A DNA stretch of 12,155 nucleotides, taken from an uncultured Prevotella sp. GTDB lineage: Bacteria; Bacteroidota; Bacteroidia; Bacteroidales; Bacteroidaceae. The notes under the pieces are model-generated. The model ran no database searches. It saw nothing but the letters and a program-made list of their open reading frames with translations, and was not told where the DNA came from. Below, piece by piece: positions 1-6,637 of the stretch. The DNA lies in contig ONMG01000250.1 in NCBI GenBank assembly GCA_900318855.1, positions 1-12,155 on the forward strand. The letters are read 5' to 3'. How positions within the stretch are numbered: position 1 is the stretch's first letter; every line of letters starts with the position of its first letter. The position numbers and the translations under genes are program-made.

Positions 1-53
1 ATTTAACCAATAATGACCACAAAGTGCCTTTTCTGTGCACTGGATGTATGGAT

Positions 54-2312
54 TTAAGAAAATTTACACATGAGAGCATGGACGGGCTGAGTGCATGCTG
101 CAATGTGGGTTAGGAATTCCTGGCTCTCTTGGATGACATTGAGATAAATGAGGTTTATCTTCATGTCGTCGTTGTTGCCTTGTTCCTGCATCCGGTAGAG
201 GTGTTTCTGCCTTAATGTCGAGAGCTCATCCTTGCAGGCATCGGCTTCATCAAGGATCTCACGGTAGTTATCGTAGTTGTCGGTGTCTATGCAGTCCTCG
301 CTCATCTTCATGAGTCCGTCAATCTTTCTGCTCAGCGGCGTGAACTCAGCGACGTAGTCCTTAGGCAGTGGATTAAAGTTGTTATCTACATGCTCCTTAA
401 TGGGCTCAAGCATTCGTTTAAGGCAGTAGATGAACTGTTGATCACTGTTCATACAAAGATGGAACCAGGTGTTGCGCTCAATGGCTATTTCCTCCGGACA
501 GCGCTTGAGAGCGAGCATGTCGCGGCGACGGTATTTCTTGAGTGTCTCTTGCTCGTCCTTGAGGTTCTTCTTTGCCTTGCGCAGTGTTCCTACTTTCTCT
601 TCGGCCAGTGAGTTGATAATGGTATTGAATTCATTCAAGGCAAACGTAACGACGTCAGCCTGAAGTCTTTTTGCATCCTTGCGCAGCATCTCCCACACAA
701 GCTCAGCATCTCTTGTTCGCATCATCAATCTGAAATTGTCGGCCTCCTTGTCTTCTGCTTCCTTCTTCTTGCTGAACTGTTTCTGCGAACGAATCAGCAT
801 GTAGATGACTAATAGAATAAAGGCAACCTTAACGATGATGCCTCCATAGAACATCAGCAGTGAGATGGCTCCGCAGGTGACGAAAGCTACGGCTGCTGTC
901 AAGAACCATCCGCCGATGACGCTCAGCACACCGGTGACACGGTAGACAGCACTTTCACGGCTCCAAGCTCTGTCGGCCAAACTACTACCCATGGCTACCA
1001 TAAAGGTGACATAAGTGGTGGACAGTGGAATCGTGAAGTTCGTACCGATGGTGATGAGCATTGCTGAGAGCACCAGGTTGACAGCGGCGCGCACCATGTC
1101 AAAGGCAGCCTTATCATCGGCTAATATCACCTCTTCCTTATTGAAGCGGGAGTCGGTCCAGCGTCTGATAAACTTTGGCGTATATTGCTTGATAAAATCG
1201 GAGCAGTAGCGCGTATAACGCACCAGGGCCCGAGCTGCACCTATGCTGCCGAACATTTCGTCGCCTTTGTCCTGGCGGCTGAGGTCTACGCTGGTCTTTA
1301 TGACGTTCTTTGCTTTCTTCGATGTTGCCATGGCGACAATCATGATGATGCCGGCTAATAACAGATAGAAGGGTGGGGTCTTGGCGCTCTCCATCAACGA
1401 CGTCATCAGGAAACTGTCCGGTGCGGCACCGTGAGCGTTCATGCTGTAGTCTTGATAACTCGACAAGCCGGCAAGAGGAACACCGATGAAGTTCACAAGG
1501 TCGTTGCCAGCAAAGGCCATGGCGAGAGCGAAGGTTCCCATCAGGACGGTGAACTTAAAGATGTCAATCTTAAGAAGGTGCATAATCTCCATCACAATGG
1601 TTGACACGACAAAGGTGTAGAGTAAGAGCATTTGAGTGTTCTCCTTTACGTAATCTTTCAGCGAGTCAGGGAGATATGGACTTTTGGCAAGTCCCTTGAA
1701 GAAGATGAAATAAGCCAAGGTGGTGAAGGCAATGCCTCCGAAGATGGCCACAGTGTAACGTAGATGCTTCTTATAATTGAAGGTGAACACAACACGTGCT
1801 ATCCACATGACGATGCAGCCAAATAGAAAGGCTATGGCCACACTTGCAAATATTGCACCGATGGTTTTCAAGGCCTGGTCAGAATTCAATAGGTTGCCCA
1901 ATGTCAGGTCAGGTGACTTAAGCGTCTTAATGGCTGCGATGGCAAAAGAACCACCTAACAATTCAAAAACTAAAGATACTGTGGTTGAGGTCGGCATACC
2001 CAACGAATTGAAGATGTCAAGAATCAACACATCGGCAACCATGACTGCTAAGAATATGGTCATCACTTCCTCAAACGTGTAATAGGAAGGGGTCATTATC
2101 CCATGGCGTGCAACATCCATCATTCCTGATGCCATAATGGCTCCGATAATTACACCAGCAGAAGCAACGATTAGCACTGTGCGAAATTTGGCTACACGGG
2201 CTCCAATAGCCGACTGCAGGAAATTCACGGCATCATTACTTACTCCAACAAAAAGGTCGAACACTGCCAAACAAAGCAGGAAGACCACAATGCAAAGATA
2301 AACTACGCTCAT
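54..2312 (-). CDS. PiT-family inorganic phosphate transporter with long cytoplasmic C-terminal domain
   Basis: Inner-membrane permease of 752 residues, predicted to import inorganic phosphate by ion symport. The two PiT (PF01384) signature halves are visible: GVSNDAVNF near residues 23-31 with GMPTSTTVSL near 105-114, and AGNDLVNF near 268-275 with IPLSTTYVTF near 428-437. Many hydrophobic spans run to about residue 505. The last ~235 residues are hydrophilic, charged and helix-like, recalling PhoU-type domains; that resemblance is inference. This large form is common in Bacteroidetes, while the E. coli PitA type is about 500 residues. I chose ATG at 2312. The frame opens further up at a TTG (2339), but that codon lies inside the promoter -7 element, so it cannot be in the transcript. 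A PhoB-like array lies directly upstream. Family call is sure; substrate is inferred from the family. Confidence 0.93.
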   Translation of the reverse strand: MSVVYLCIVVFLLCLAVFDLFVGVSNDAVNFLQSAIGARVAKFRTVLIVASAGVIIGAIMASGMMDVARHGIMTPSYYTFEEVMTIFLAVMVADVLILDIFNSLGMPTSTTVSLVFELLGGSFAIAAIKTLKSPDLTLGNLLNSDQALKTIGAIFASVAIAFLFGCIVMWIARVVFTFNYKKHLRYTVAIFGGIAFTTLAYFIFFKGLAKSPYLPDSLKDYVKENTQMLLLYTFVVSTIVMEIMHLLKIDIFKFTVLMGTFALAMAFAGNDLVNFIGVPLAGLSSYQDYSMNAHGAAPDSFLMTSLMESAKTPPFYLLLAGIIMIVAMATSKKAKNVIKTSVDLSRQDKGDEMFGSIGAARALVRYTRYCSDFIKQYTPKFIRRWTDSRFNKEEVILADDKAAFDMVRAAVNLVLSAMLITIGTNFTIPLSTTYVTFMVAMGSSLADRAWSRESAVYRVTGVLSVIGGWFLTAAVAFVTCGAISLLMFYGGIIVKVAFILLVIYMLIRSQKQFSKKKEAEDKEADNFRLMMRTRDAELVWEMLRKDAKRLQADVVTFALNEFNTIINSLAEEKVGTLRKAKKNLKDEQETLKKYRRRDMLALKRCPEEIAIERNTWFHLCMNSDQQFIYCLKRMLEPIKEHVDNNFNPLPKDYVAEFTPLSRKIDGLMKMSEDCIDTDNYDNYREILDEADACKDELSTLRQKHLYRMQEQGNNDDMKINLIYLNVIQESQEFLTHIAACTQPVHALMCKFS

Positions 2313-2336
2313 TTTTTTATAATTTCTTTTCTGCTG

Positions 2337-2344
2337 CAAAAGTA
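2337..2344 (-). promoter_or_regulatory. -7 promoter element of the PiT gene
   Basis: Read on the minus strand this is TACTTTTG, matching the Bacteroidetes -7 consensus TAnnTTTG, 24 bp upstream of the ATG at 2312. No clear -33 TTTG is seen. The phased TTAN array begins 11 bp further upstream, where the -33 element would be expected, which fits an activator-dependent promoter. Confidence 0.6.
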
Positions 2345-2355
2345 GATAACGTGTG

Positions 2356-2403
2356 TTACAATCCTGTTACGATACTATTATAATTCGATTACATTTCGAT
2401 TAG
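2356..2403 (-). promoter_or_regulatory. Five 11-bp-phased direct repeats, PhoB-like operator
   Basis: On the plus strand TTAC, TTAC, TTAT, TTAC and TTAG start at 2356, 2367, 2378, 2389 and 2400, each exactly 11 bp apart. On the minus strand (the PiT direction) these read as 7-mers such as TGTAATC, CGTAACA and TGTAACA separated by 4-bp spacers (GAAT, GTAT, GGAT). The E. coli Pho box has the same geometry: 7-bp direct repeats with 4-bp spacers, ending about 10 bp before the -10. The period and placement are seen; binding by a PhoB/OmpR-family regulator is inferred. Confidence 0.55.
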
Positions 2404-2452
2404 GGGCTCTATAGTCTCAGTCGTTCACCGGATGATTGGAATTATATTATTT

Positions 2453-2472
2453 ATCATAATGCCGATTATGAT
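2453..2472. repeat. Inverted repeat, 8-bp perfect arms
   Basis: ATCATAAT, a four-base GCCG loop, then ATTATGAT. It lies 23 bp beyond the stop of the minus-strand fragment at 2496, so it could be that fragment's old terminator. Only an A/T-rich tract follows on the minus side and no run of T, so terminator function is weak. Confidence 0.35.
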
Positions 2473-2495
2473 TCATTGAGGGTGATGTTCATACC

Positions 2496-2660
2496 TTAGA
2501 GCTTGTAGAGTGTAATCTTGGCTTTACCTATTTCTAAGGTTGGTCCTGGCTTGAGATAATGTGGTCTCATCAATTGAATTGGTTGTTTCTCTTTCTTGGA
2601 CTCTTTATGTTCAATACGAAGATTGAACTTTAAACAAAGAGTTATCCAGTCTTGTAAAGA
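2496..2660 (-). pseudogene. Possible C-terminal gene remnant, minus strand
   Basis: An open frame of 54 codons between two stops, with no plausible start codon near its upstream end. The encoded residues are Lys-rich and protein-like, including LMRPHYLKPGPTLEIGKAKI and a terminal TLYKL. I do not recognise the family. The sequence reads like the tail of a real protein cut off near 2660. It lies in DNA visibly richer in A and T than the neighbouring genes, which would fit a decayed acquired gene. It could also be chance; confidence is low. Confidence 0.25.
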
Positions 2661-2793
2661 CTATTTGGATAATAAAAGTTTAAGCTCTGCGTTATTACAA
2701 TGGTGGAATACCGGAGCCAATAGTTTTTCCACAGGTATCTTGAATGCTGTCGATACAATGAACGATCTGTTAGGACCAAAATACTTGCTATGA
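2578..2793 (+). pseudogene. Possible C-terminal gene remnant, plus strand
   Basis: An open frame with no ATG; the only nearby start-like codon is TTG at 2596. The last ~50 residues look protein-like (for example ALLQWWNTGANSFSTGILNA followed by VDTMNDLLGPKYLL and a stop). The first ~20 codons overlap the minus-strand fragment and are probably not real. The two fragments point away from a common point near 2650, as if the 5' parts of two divergent genes had been deleted. A strong plus-strand terminator follows at 2922. Family not recognised; chance is possible. Confidence 0.25.
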
Positions 2794-2921
2794 AGCTAAC
2801 TTTATAAAGTAATAATATGTTTCAAAAGTTTATTAAGTTCTTTGTTGTTTTAGTTTTAATTCTTATACTGCTTTTGTTTGCTTTTTATACTTGGCATACT
2901 TTCAGTGTTCTTTCTAATATG

Positions 2922-2949
2922 AGTTCGGGGTTAACCCCGAACTTTTTTA
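2922..2949 (+). terminator. Rho-independent terminator, 11-bp perfect arms
   Basis: A perfect 22-nt palindrome (arm AGTTCGGGGTT) centred on 2932/2933, running directly into TTTTTTAT on the plus strand. No T-tract is on the minus side, so it ends plus-strand transcription. No convincing intact gene lies upstream on that strand, so its transcript is unidentified: a decayed gene or a small RNA. It also insulates the promoter at 3017. Confidence 0.7.
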
Positions 2950-3016
2950 TTTTCAGCTTTGCAAGTCGGAGGTGGAATTTCTGCGGGTAAAAGATAGGAT
3001 TCCCATATTAAATGAC

Positions 3017-3024
3017 TACCTTTG
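3017..3024 (+). promoter_or_regulatory. -7 promoter element of the yfcE operon
   Basis: TACCTTTG matches TAnnTTTG and lies 26 bp before the ATG at 3051. No clear -33 element is seen. It follows the terminator at 2922-2949, as expected for a new transcription unit. Confidence 0.55.
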
Positions 3025-3050
3025 TAGCTCAAACAGACATTCAACTATCA

Positions 3051-3593
3051 ATGGCAAAGTATTTGATTCTTTCAGATATCCATGGTTCGCTGCCGGCATT
3101 GGAAAAGGCTTTGAAACTCTTTTCTTCAGAGCATTGTGATTATCTCTGCATCCTGGGTGACATTCTCAATTACGGTCCCAGGAATCGTGTGCCCGAAGGT
3201 ATGAACGCCATGGGTATAGCAGAGCTGCTGAATGGCATGGCGGAAAGAGTTCTCGCGATTCGAGGCAACTGTGATTCCGAGGTCGACCAGATGCTGCTTG
3301 ATTTTCCGATGATGCAGGACTTCATGCTGATCGTTGATGAAGGCAAGCGACTGCTGCTCACACATGGGCACATCTATAATGCCAATCATCTTCCCAAGGG
3401 ACATTTTGATGCCTTGTTCTATGGGCACACCCATCTGTGTAGTCTGTCGGCTGAGCATGATATGGCTGTATGCAACACAGGCTCGATCACATTTCCAAAA
3501 GAGAACCGGCCGGCAACACTTGCCATTTACGACAGCGGAGTGATTCAGCTTCTGACGCTGGATGGTGAAGTGCTGAAGAAATTAGAAATATAA
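3051..3593 (+). CDS. yfcE: YfcE-type metallophosphodiesterase
   Basis: Cytoplasmic calcineurin-like phosphoesterase of 180 residues, close to the ~184 of E. coli YfcE, a metal-dependent phosphodiesterase with activity on artificial phosphodiesters and no settled physiological substrate. All metal-site motifs are visible: SDIHG (D9, H11), LGD (D37), RGNCDSEVDQML (N73), THGH (H105, H107) and YGHTH (H126, H128), followed by a NTGSITFPK segment. The DILNYGPRN and GNCDSEVDQMLL stretches are YfcE hallmarks. An in-frame ATG 13 codons upstream (3012) would overlap the promoter -7 element, so 3051 is preferred. First gene of a four-gene run; the next starts 24 bp later. Confidence 0.9.
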   Translation: MAKYLILSDIHGSLPALEKALKLFSSEHCDYLCILGDILNYGPRNRVPEGMNAMGIAELLNGMAERVLAIRGNCDSEVDQMLLDFPMMQDFMLIVDEGKRLLLTHGHIYNANHLPKGHFDALFYGHTHLCSLSAEHDMAVCNTGSITFPKENRPATLAIYDSGVIQLLTLDGEVLKKLEI

Positions 3594-3617
3594 GTTGTTT
3601 TAGTAATCCTGAACGAT

Positions 3618-3800
3618 ATGGACCATCTTCCTCATGATATCCCCATGCTGGTATCAGCCATTAATTTTCTTCTCAGAGATGAAGAATACGACAATTTAGA
3701 TGAGATATGTTATGCCTTTCATGTTGACCGAAAGGAGCTCATAGAGCGTATGGCAAAGAATGGCTACTATTATGATGAAAAGAACAAACGATTTTGGTAA
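3618..3800 (+). CDS. DUF4250 domain protein
   Basis: A 60-residue protein that matches the DUF4250 pattern throughout: a start of MDHLPHDIPMLVSAINFLLR, a central DNLDEICYAFHVDRKEL helix pair, then ERMAKNGYYYDEKNKRFW at the end. The middle reads like a small helix-turn-helix (a Leu/Ile/Cys-Val spacing followed by DRKEL), so nucleic-acid binding is possible, but no function is established that I know of. No signal peptide or membrane span. It lies between yfcE and the small membrane protein, 24 and 15 bp away, and is presumably co-transcribed with them. Confidence 0.85.
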   Translation: MDHLPHDIPMLVSAINFLLRDEEYDNLDEICYAFHVDRKELIERMAKNGYYYDEKNKRFW

Positions 3801-3815
3801 TAAAGTGTTATAGTT

Positions 3816-3974
3816 ATGGCAAAGACAGAGCTTTACATTCTCATAGCAGTATTCCTGCTCATCACCATTATATTGGTGTGGTTTCTCCTGAAAACCCTCC
3901 TTGACTTCAGAAAGCGCAGGCAGCAGCAGAAGAAGAGACACGAAGATTGGGTTAAGAAAATGAAGCAGAGATGA
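3816..3974 (+). CDS. Small single-span membrane protein, 52 residues
   Basis: ATG at 3816 opens a 52-codon frame. Residues 6-27 are strongly hydrophobic (LYILIAVFLLITIILVWFLL), giving one membrane span. The rest is very basic and rich in Lys, Arg and Gln (FRKRRQQQKKRHEDWVKKMK), so the C-terminus should face the cytoplasm. Family not recognised. Support for coding: the start lies 15 bp after DUF4250, and its TGA overlaps the ATG of the phosphatase gene (ATGA at 3971-3974), which suggests translational coupling. The hydrophobic-then-basic layout is not what random DNA would give. Possible roles include a membrane anchor or small regulator, but nothing in the sequence decides. Confidence 0.75.
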   Translation: MAKTELYILIAVFLLITIILVWFLLKTLLDFRKRRQQQKKRHEDWVKKMKQR

Positions 3975-4624
3975 TGAGTAACTATTATAAACTCGTCATC
4001 TTAGATTTCGACGGTACATTGGGCAATACCAACGCCATCATCACCTCCACCATGCAGGCCACTCTGCAGAAGTTGGGACTCCCGATGAAATCGGCCGAAG
4101 CGTGCAGTAGAACGATTGGATTACCTTTGGCCGGATGCTTTAAGGCTCTCATCGACATGGATGACGAATTGGCCGAGAAATGTGCGAATACCTACCGCGC
4201 CCTGTTCGATGATAACAGCAAGACTATGAAGGTGGGGCCATTCCGGAATGTTCTCACCACCCTTAGGAACCTTCATGGAAAGGGCATTCTGCTCTCCATT
4301 GCAAGCAGCAGAGGACATCAGTCGCTCATGGACTTTGTGCACTCTTTCCAGCTTACGCCTTATATCTCGTTCGTCTTAGGCGGTGATGACGTCAACAAGG
4401 CCAAGCCCGATGCTGAGCCTGTGGTTAAGACGCTGAATCACTTTGCGTTAACTCCTGCTGAAGCCCTGGTCGTCGGTGACATGCACTATGACATCCTTAT
4501 GGGGCGCAATGCCGGATGCACCACCTGTGGCGTTACTTATGGCAATGGCAATGAGGGTGAGCTTCGCCATGCCGGAGCCGATTATATAATAGATGACTTC
4601 AGCGAGCTGGAAACTCTTGTGTGA
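3971..4624 (+). CDS. HAD-superfamily hydrolase, phosphoglycolate phosphatase-like
   Basis: Cytoplasmic Mg-dependent phosphatase of 217 residues. All four HAD motifs are present: LDFDGTLGNT with nucleophile D12 and acid/base D14; SIASSR (Ser112 region); KAKPDAEP (K145); and VVGDMHYD with D170 and D174. The helical cap lies between motifs I and II (about residues 20-90). GGDDVNKAKPDAEP closely follows the Gph/PpaX pattern, so phosphoglycolate or pyrophosphate are candidate substrates; HAD substrate calls from sequence are uncertain. Start at 3971 overlaps the stop of the upstream small protein. A second ATG at 3974 would change the protein by one residue only. It converges with the NTPase-CYTH gene; the 27-bp repeat lies between. 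Confidence 0.88.
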   Translation: MMSNYYKLVILDFDGTLGNTNAIITSTMQATLQKLGLPMKSAEACSRTIGLPLAGCFKALIDMDDELAEKCANTYRALFDDNSKTMKVGPFRNVLTTLRNLHGKGILLSIASSRGHQSLMDFVHSFQLTPYISFVLGGDDVNKAKPDAEPVVKTLNHFALTPAEALVVGDMHYDILMGRNAGCTTCGVTYGNGNEGELRHAGADYIIDDFSELETLV

Positions 4625-4661
4625 ATGGGGCATCAGCTCACTGAAGTCATTCTTTCTGGTT

Positions 4662-4735
4662 GCTTACCTTAATTTAAGGTTTCCGGCCGCTTACCTTAAT
4701 GTAAGGTTCCCGGCCGCTTACCTTAATGCAAGGTT
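4662..4735. repeat. 27-bp tandem repeat of palindromic units over the 3' end of the NTPase gene
   Basis: Three copies: 4662-4688, 4689-4715 and a partial 4716-4735. Each carries an inverted repeat of the type ACCTTAA-n-TTAAGGT, with 7-bp arms in the first copy and 6- and 5-bp arms in the others. Full copies end in a CCGGCC linker. The partial copy contains the last codons and TAA of the minus-strand gene at 4718. Because 27 bp is nine codons, the minus frame past the stop reads NLTLR-stop and NLKLR-stop again. The position between convergent genes suggests two-way termination, though there is no T-tract. Confidence 0.8.
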
Positions 4736-5797
4736 ATAGTTGTAATAGTTTCTGTTGCCCGTTATATCCTTCGTCACCTTGATGAAGGGAGGGAAATTCA
4801 CGGTCTCGTTCTCCCCTACCCCCTTGGTTTCCAGAATGATGAGTCCGTCCAGCTGCTCTTTGTAGGAGTCCACCTCAAAGTATTGTCCCTGCCAAATAAA
4901 GCTGTGTCGGGTTTTCTTGATTGTGTGACGGTAGGGGTCAGCTTGCTTCAGGAGCGACTCATAGAGATTATTGCTCAATTGGCGGTCGGTTTCCACTTGC
5001 TCATTGTCCGAGGTGCGTCGTTTGGTGGTCAGCACATACACCTCCTTGCCGTTCCATTCCCTTCGGCGCAGCCTCATCTCGCAGCCGGGCTCAGCCACGA
5101 GATAGGTCTGGGTAATGTGGCTCACCGTGCTACCCGGGATGTCGCCAATTATAGACACGATGTATTTCCTTTCTTCCTCAATGGGCTGTGGTAGTCCAAG
5201 CACATTTGAAATCTCCTTTATCACCCTGTTGAGCTTGGCTGCAAAGTCGATGTGGTTATTGATGACCCTCAGGTGTGGATGTCCGGTCCAGGCCTGGATG
5301 ATTTTCTTGTCCAGCATGCGGGCCTGCTCCAGTCCTTCGGTGCGTTCGCGGTTGTTTGCTGTAGTGTAGAACTGCTCGGCGCCGTCGGCAGCCGACACCA
5401 GGTGGAGCACGGCGTCATAGCGGTTGCGCAGGTCGTTGGTGTTGGTGTCTGCGAGCTGTGTGATTTTTTCCCACATCTCAGGCTTCAGATAGGCCGAGAT
5501 GTCAAGTGTGCCCCTGTCGCACACTATCAGCGCCGGCTCATCGCAGGTCTCTGCTATCTTCTGGAACTTGTCTTCCAGGCTCAGTTGGATTTCAAGGGTA
5601 GCCTTCTCGCCTTCATAGAACATTCTTGTATTTTTGGTGAGGTAGTCCATACCAGCCTGACTGAACATCGTTGGAACCTCGGGAAGGGTGAATACTTTGA
5701 ATCCCAGGCTCGTGAAATGTTCAATGACTCTCACCAGGGCCGTAGTCTTTCCCGCACAAGGGCCACCGGTCAGGACAATCTTTTTAATCTCTGTCAT
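4718..5797 (-). CDS. P-loop NTPase fused to a CYTH-like domain (TTD14-like)
   Basis: Protein of 359 residues without a signal peptide. The N-terminal half is an AAA_28/kinase-like NTPase: Walker A GGPCAGKTT at 11-19 and a Walker B-like IVCDRGTLD at 91-99. The C-terminal half (about 205-355) looks like a CYTH/triphosphate-tunnel domain: EEERK at 207-211 fits the ExExK signature, followed by EMRLRRREW, VLTTKRR and FEVDSYKEQLDGLIILETKG strands rich in alternating charge. Bacterial members are usually annotated only as AAA-family ATPase. The same NTPase plus CYTH-like order is described in eukaryotic TTD14, a GTP-binding protein. Substrate unknown. It follows the secreted-protein gene by 12 bp, so the two form an operon. 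Its stop lies within the 27-bp tandem repeat. Confidence 0.82.
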   Translation of the reverse strand: MTEIKKIVLTGGPCAGKTTALVRVIEHFTSLGFKVFTLPEVPTMFSQAGMDYLTKNTRMFYEGEKATLEIQLSLEDKFQKIAETCDEPALIVCDRGTLDISAYLKPEMWEKITQLADTNTNDLRNRYDAVLHLVSAADGAEQFYTTANNRERTEGLEQARMLDKKIIQAWTGHPHLRVINNHIDFAAKLNRVIKEISNVLGLPQPIEEERKYIVSIIGDIPGSTVSHITQTYLVAEPGCEMRLRRREWNGKEVYVLTTKRRTSDNEQVETDRQLSNNLYESLLKQADPYRHTIKKTRHSFIWQGQYFEVDSYKEQLDGLIILETKGVGENETVNFPPFIKVTKDITGNRNYYNYNLALR

Positions 5798-5809
5798 ATT
5801 GTGCTGTTA

Positions 5810-6610
5810 TTAATTGGTAACGCTGAAGTCAAAGCAACAAGGCCGTGCGGCATAGACGATATTGTCCAGGTCGCGGTAGATGAAGCCATATTCTCCCGGC
5901 TTGAGTGGATTCGGAAAGTACACTCTGAATGTGCCGTCGTCGTTGCGGCTCACCTCGAAAGGAATATCACTGCGCTTGGTGCTCACGGCATCACTCTCTT
6001 TGCCCATGGCCGTGAACGAGAACTTCTTGGGAAGGTATCGATTGCCGTTTTTTGTGTCGAATCTTACGCATTGAAACTCACCGGGATGATGCACGTCGCT
6101 CAAGAAGAACTGCACCCAAGAGGCTGTGTCGCGTCGGGCAGGCAGCTTCTCGGGTATCGTGAACTTGAAGGCTGGCCGAACGCCACACGTTATGGACGAT
6201 GACTTCCCCGGAATCCACATCTGGAGCGTTTTGACATCAGCGCTGTTGAGCGCTTTGCCGGCCACCATGCTCCCCAATCCACCGAGCATGCCGCCCGCGA
6301 TGATGGTGCCTACGCTCCGGGCTATAGTCCCGATTTCGCCCGTGCCACTTTTCGTCATCTTGAAGAATGCAGGCTGAAGATCAGCGGTATAAGCTCCCGC
6401 ATCCATACTGATGCCATAGTGAGTCACCGTGTCGGTACTCATGTGGCTGGTGTCAGCAGGCAGGTTGGCTGCTTTTGGTGAGCGAATGGAGTCGGCAGCA
6501 TGCATTACCAGCAAAGGCCGGTCGCCCCCGTCCTTCACCTCCTTTACTTCTTGGGCTTCACCAGCGCATAAGGCGGCCCAGCAGACAAGCAAAATTAATA
6601 AGTGCTTCAT
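5810..6610 (-). CDS. Secreted protein of unknown function with a glycine-zipper segment
   Basis: Protein of 266 residues. Residues 1-19 form a signal peptide (MKHLLILLVCWAALCAGEA); the Cys at 15 lacks a normal lipobox, so a soluble or membrane-associated periplasmic protein is expected. A polar Ser/Thr-rich stretch follows. Residues about 96-119 (TIIAGGMLGGLGSMVAGKAL) form a Gly-rich hydrophobic segment like glycine-zipper regions that pack in membranes. The C-terminal half is beta-rich and ends in FPNPLKPGEYGFIY and a CCFDF motif. Family not recognised. First gene of a two-gene operon with the NTPase-CYTH gene; a -7 element lies 19 bp upstream. The two proteins act in different compartments, so a functional link is only suggested by the operon. 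Confidence 0.8.
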   Translation of the reverse strand: MKHLLILLVCWAALCAGEAQEVKEVKDGGDRPLLVMHAADSIRSPKAANLPADTSHMSTDTVTHYGISMDAGAYTADLQPAFFKMTKSGTGEIGTIARSVGTIIAGGMLGGLGSMVAGKALNSADVKTLQMWIPGKSSSITCGVRPAFKFTIPEKLPARRDTASWVQFFLSDVHHPGEFQCVRFDTKNGNRYLPKKFSFTAMGKESDAVSTKRSDIPFEVSRNDDGTFRVYFPNPLKPGEYGFIYRDLDNIVYAARPCCFDFSVTN

Positions 6611-6629
6611 ATCTTGTGTTAAACCTCGG

Positions 6630-6637
6630 CAAAGTTA
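6630..6637 (-). promoter_or_regulatory. -7 promoter element of the secreted-protein/NTPase operon
   Basis: TAACTTTG on the minus strand matches TAnnTTTG, 19 bp before the ATG at 6610. No clear -33 element. It shares the 232-bp divergent gap 6611-6842 with the promoter at 6812. Confidence 0.5.

Noticed and set aside
23..41. Hairpin AGTGC/GCACT after the PiT stop as a terminator
   Set aside because: Only 5-bp arms and no T-tract on the minus strand; too weak to call.
2313..2339. TTG start at 2339 for the PiT gene
   Set aside because: It coincides with the -7 promoter element; ATG at 2312 gives a normal first membrane span.
2817..2990. 57-codon frame with a hydrophobic N-terminus
   Set aside because: It reads straight through the strong terminator at 2922-2949, so its 3' part would not be transcribed. 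The hydrophobicity comes from T-rich DNA. A real microprotein here cannot be fully excluded.
4662..4735. CRISPR-like array
   Set aside because: The units abut without spacers, and no cas genes are present.
5252..6202. 316-codon plus-strand frame across the NTPase and secreted-protein genes
   Set aside because: It is antisense to two well-supported genes and their junction, and no motif is recognisable.
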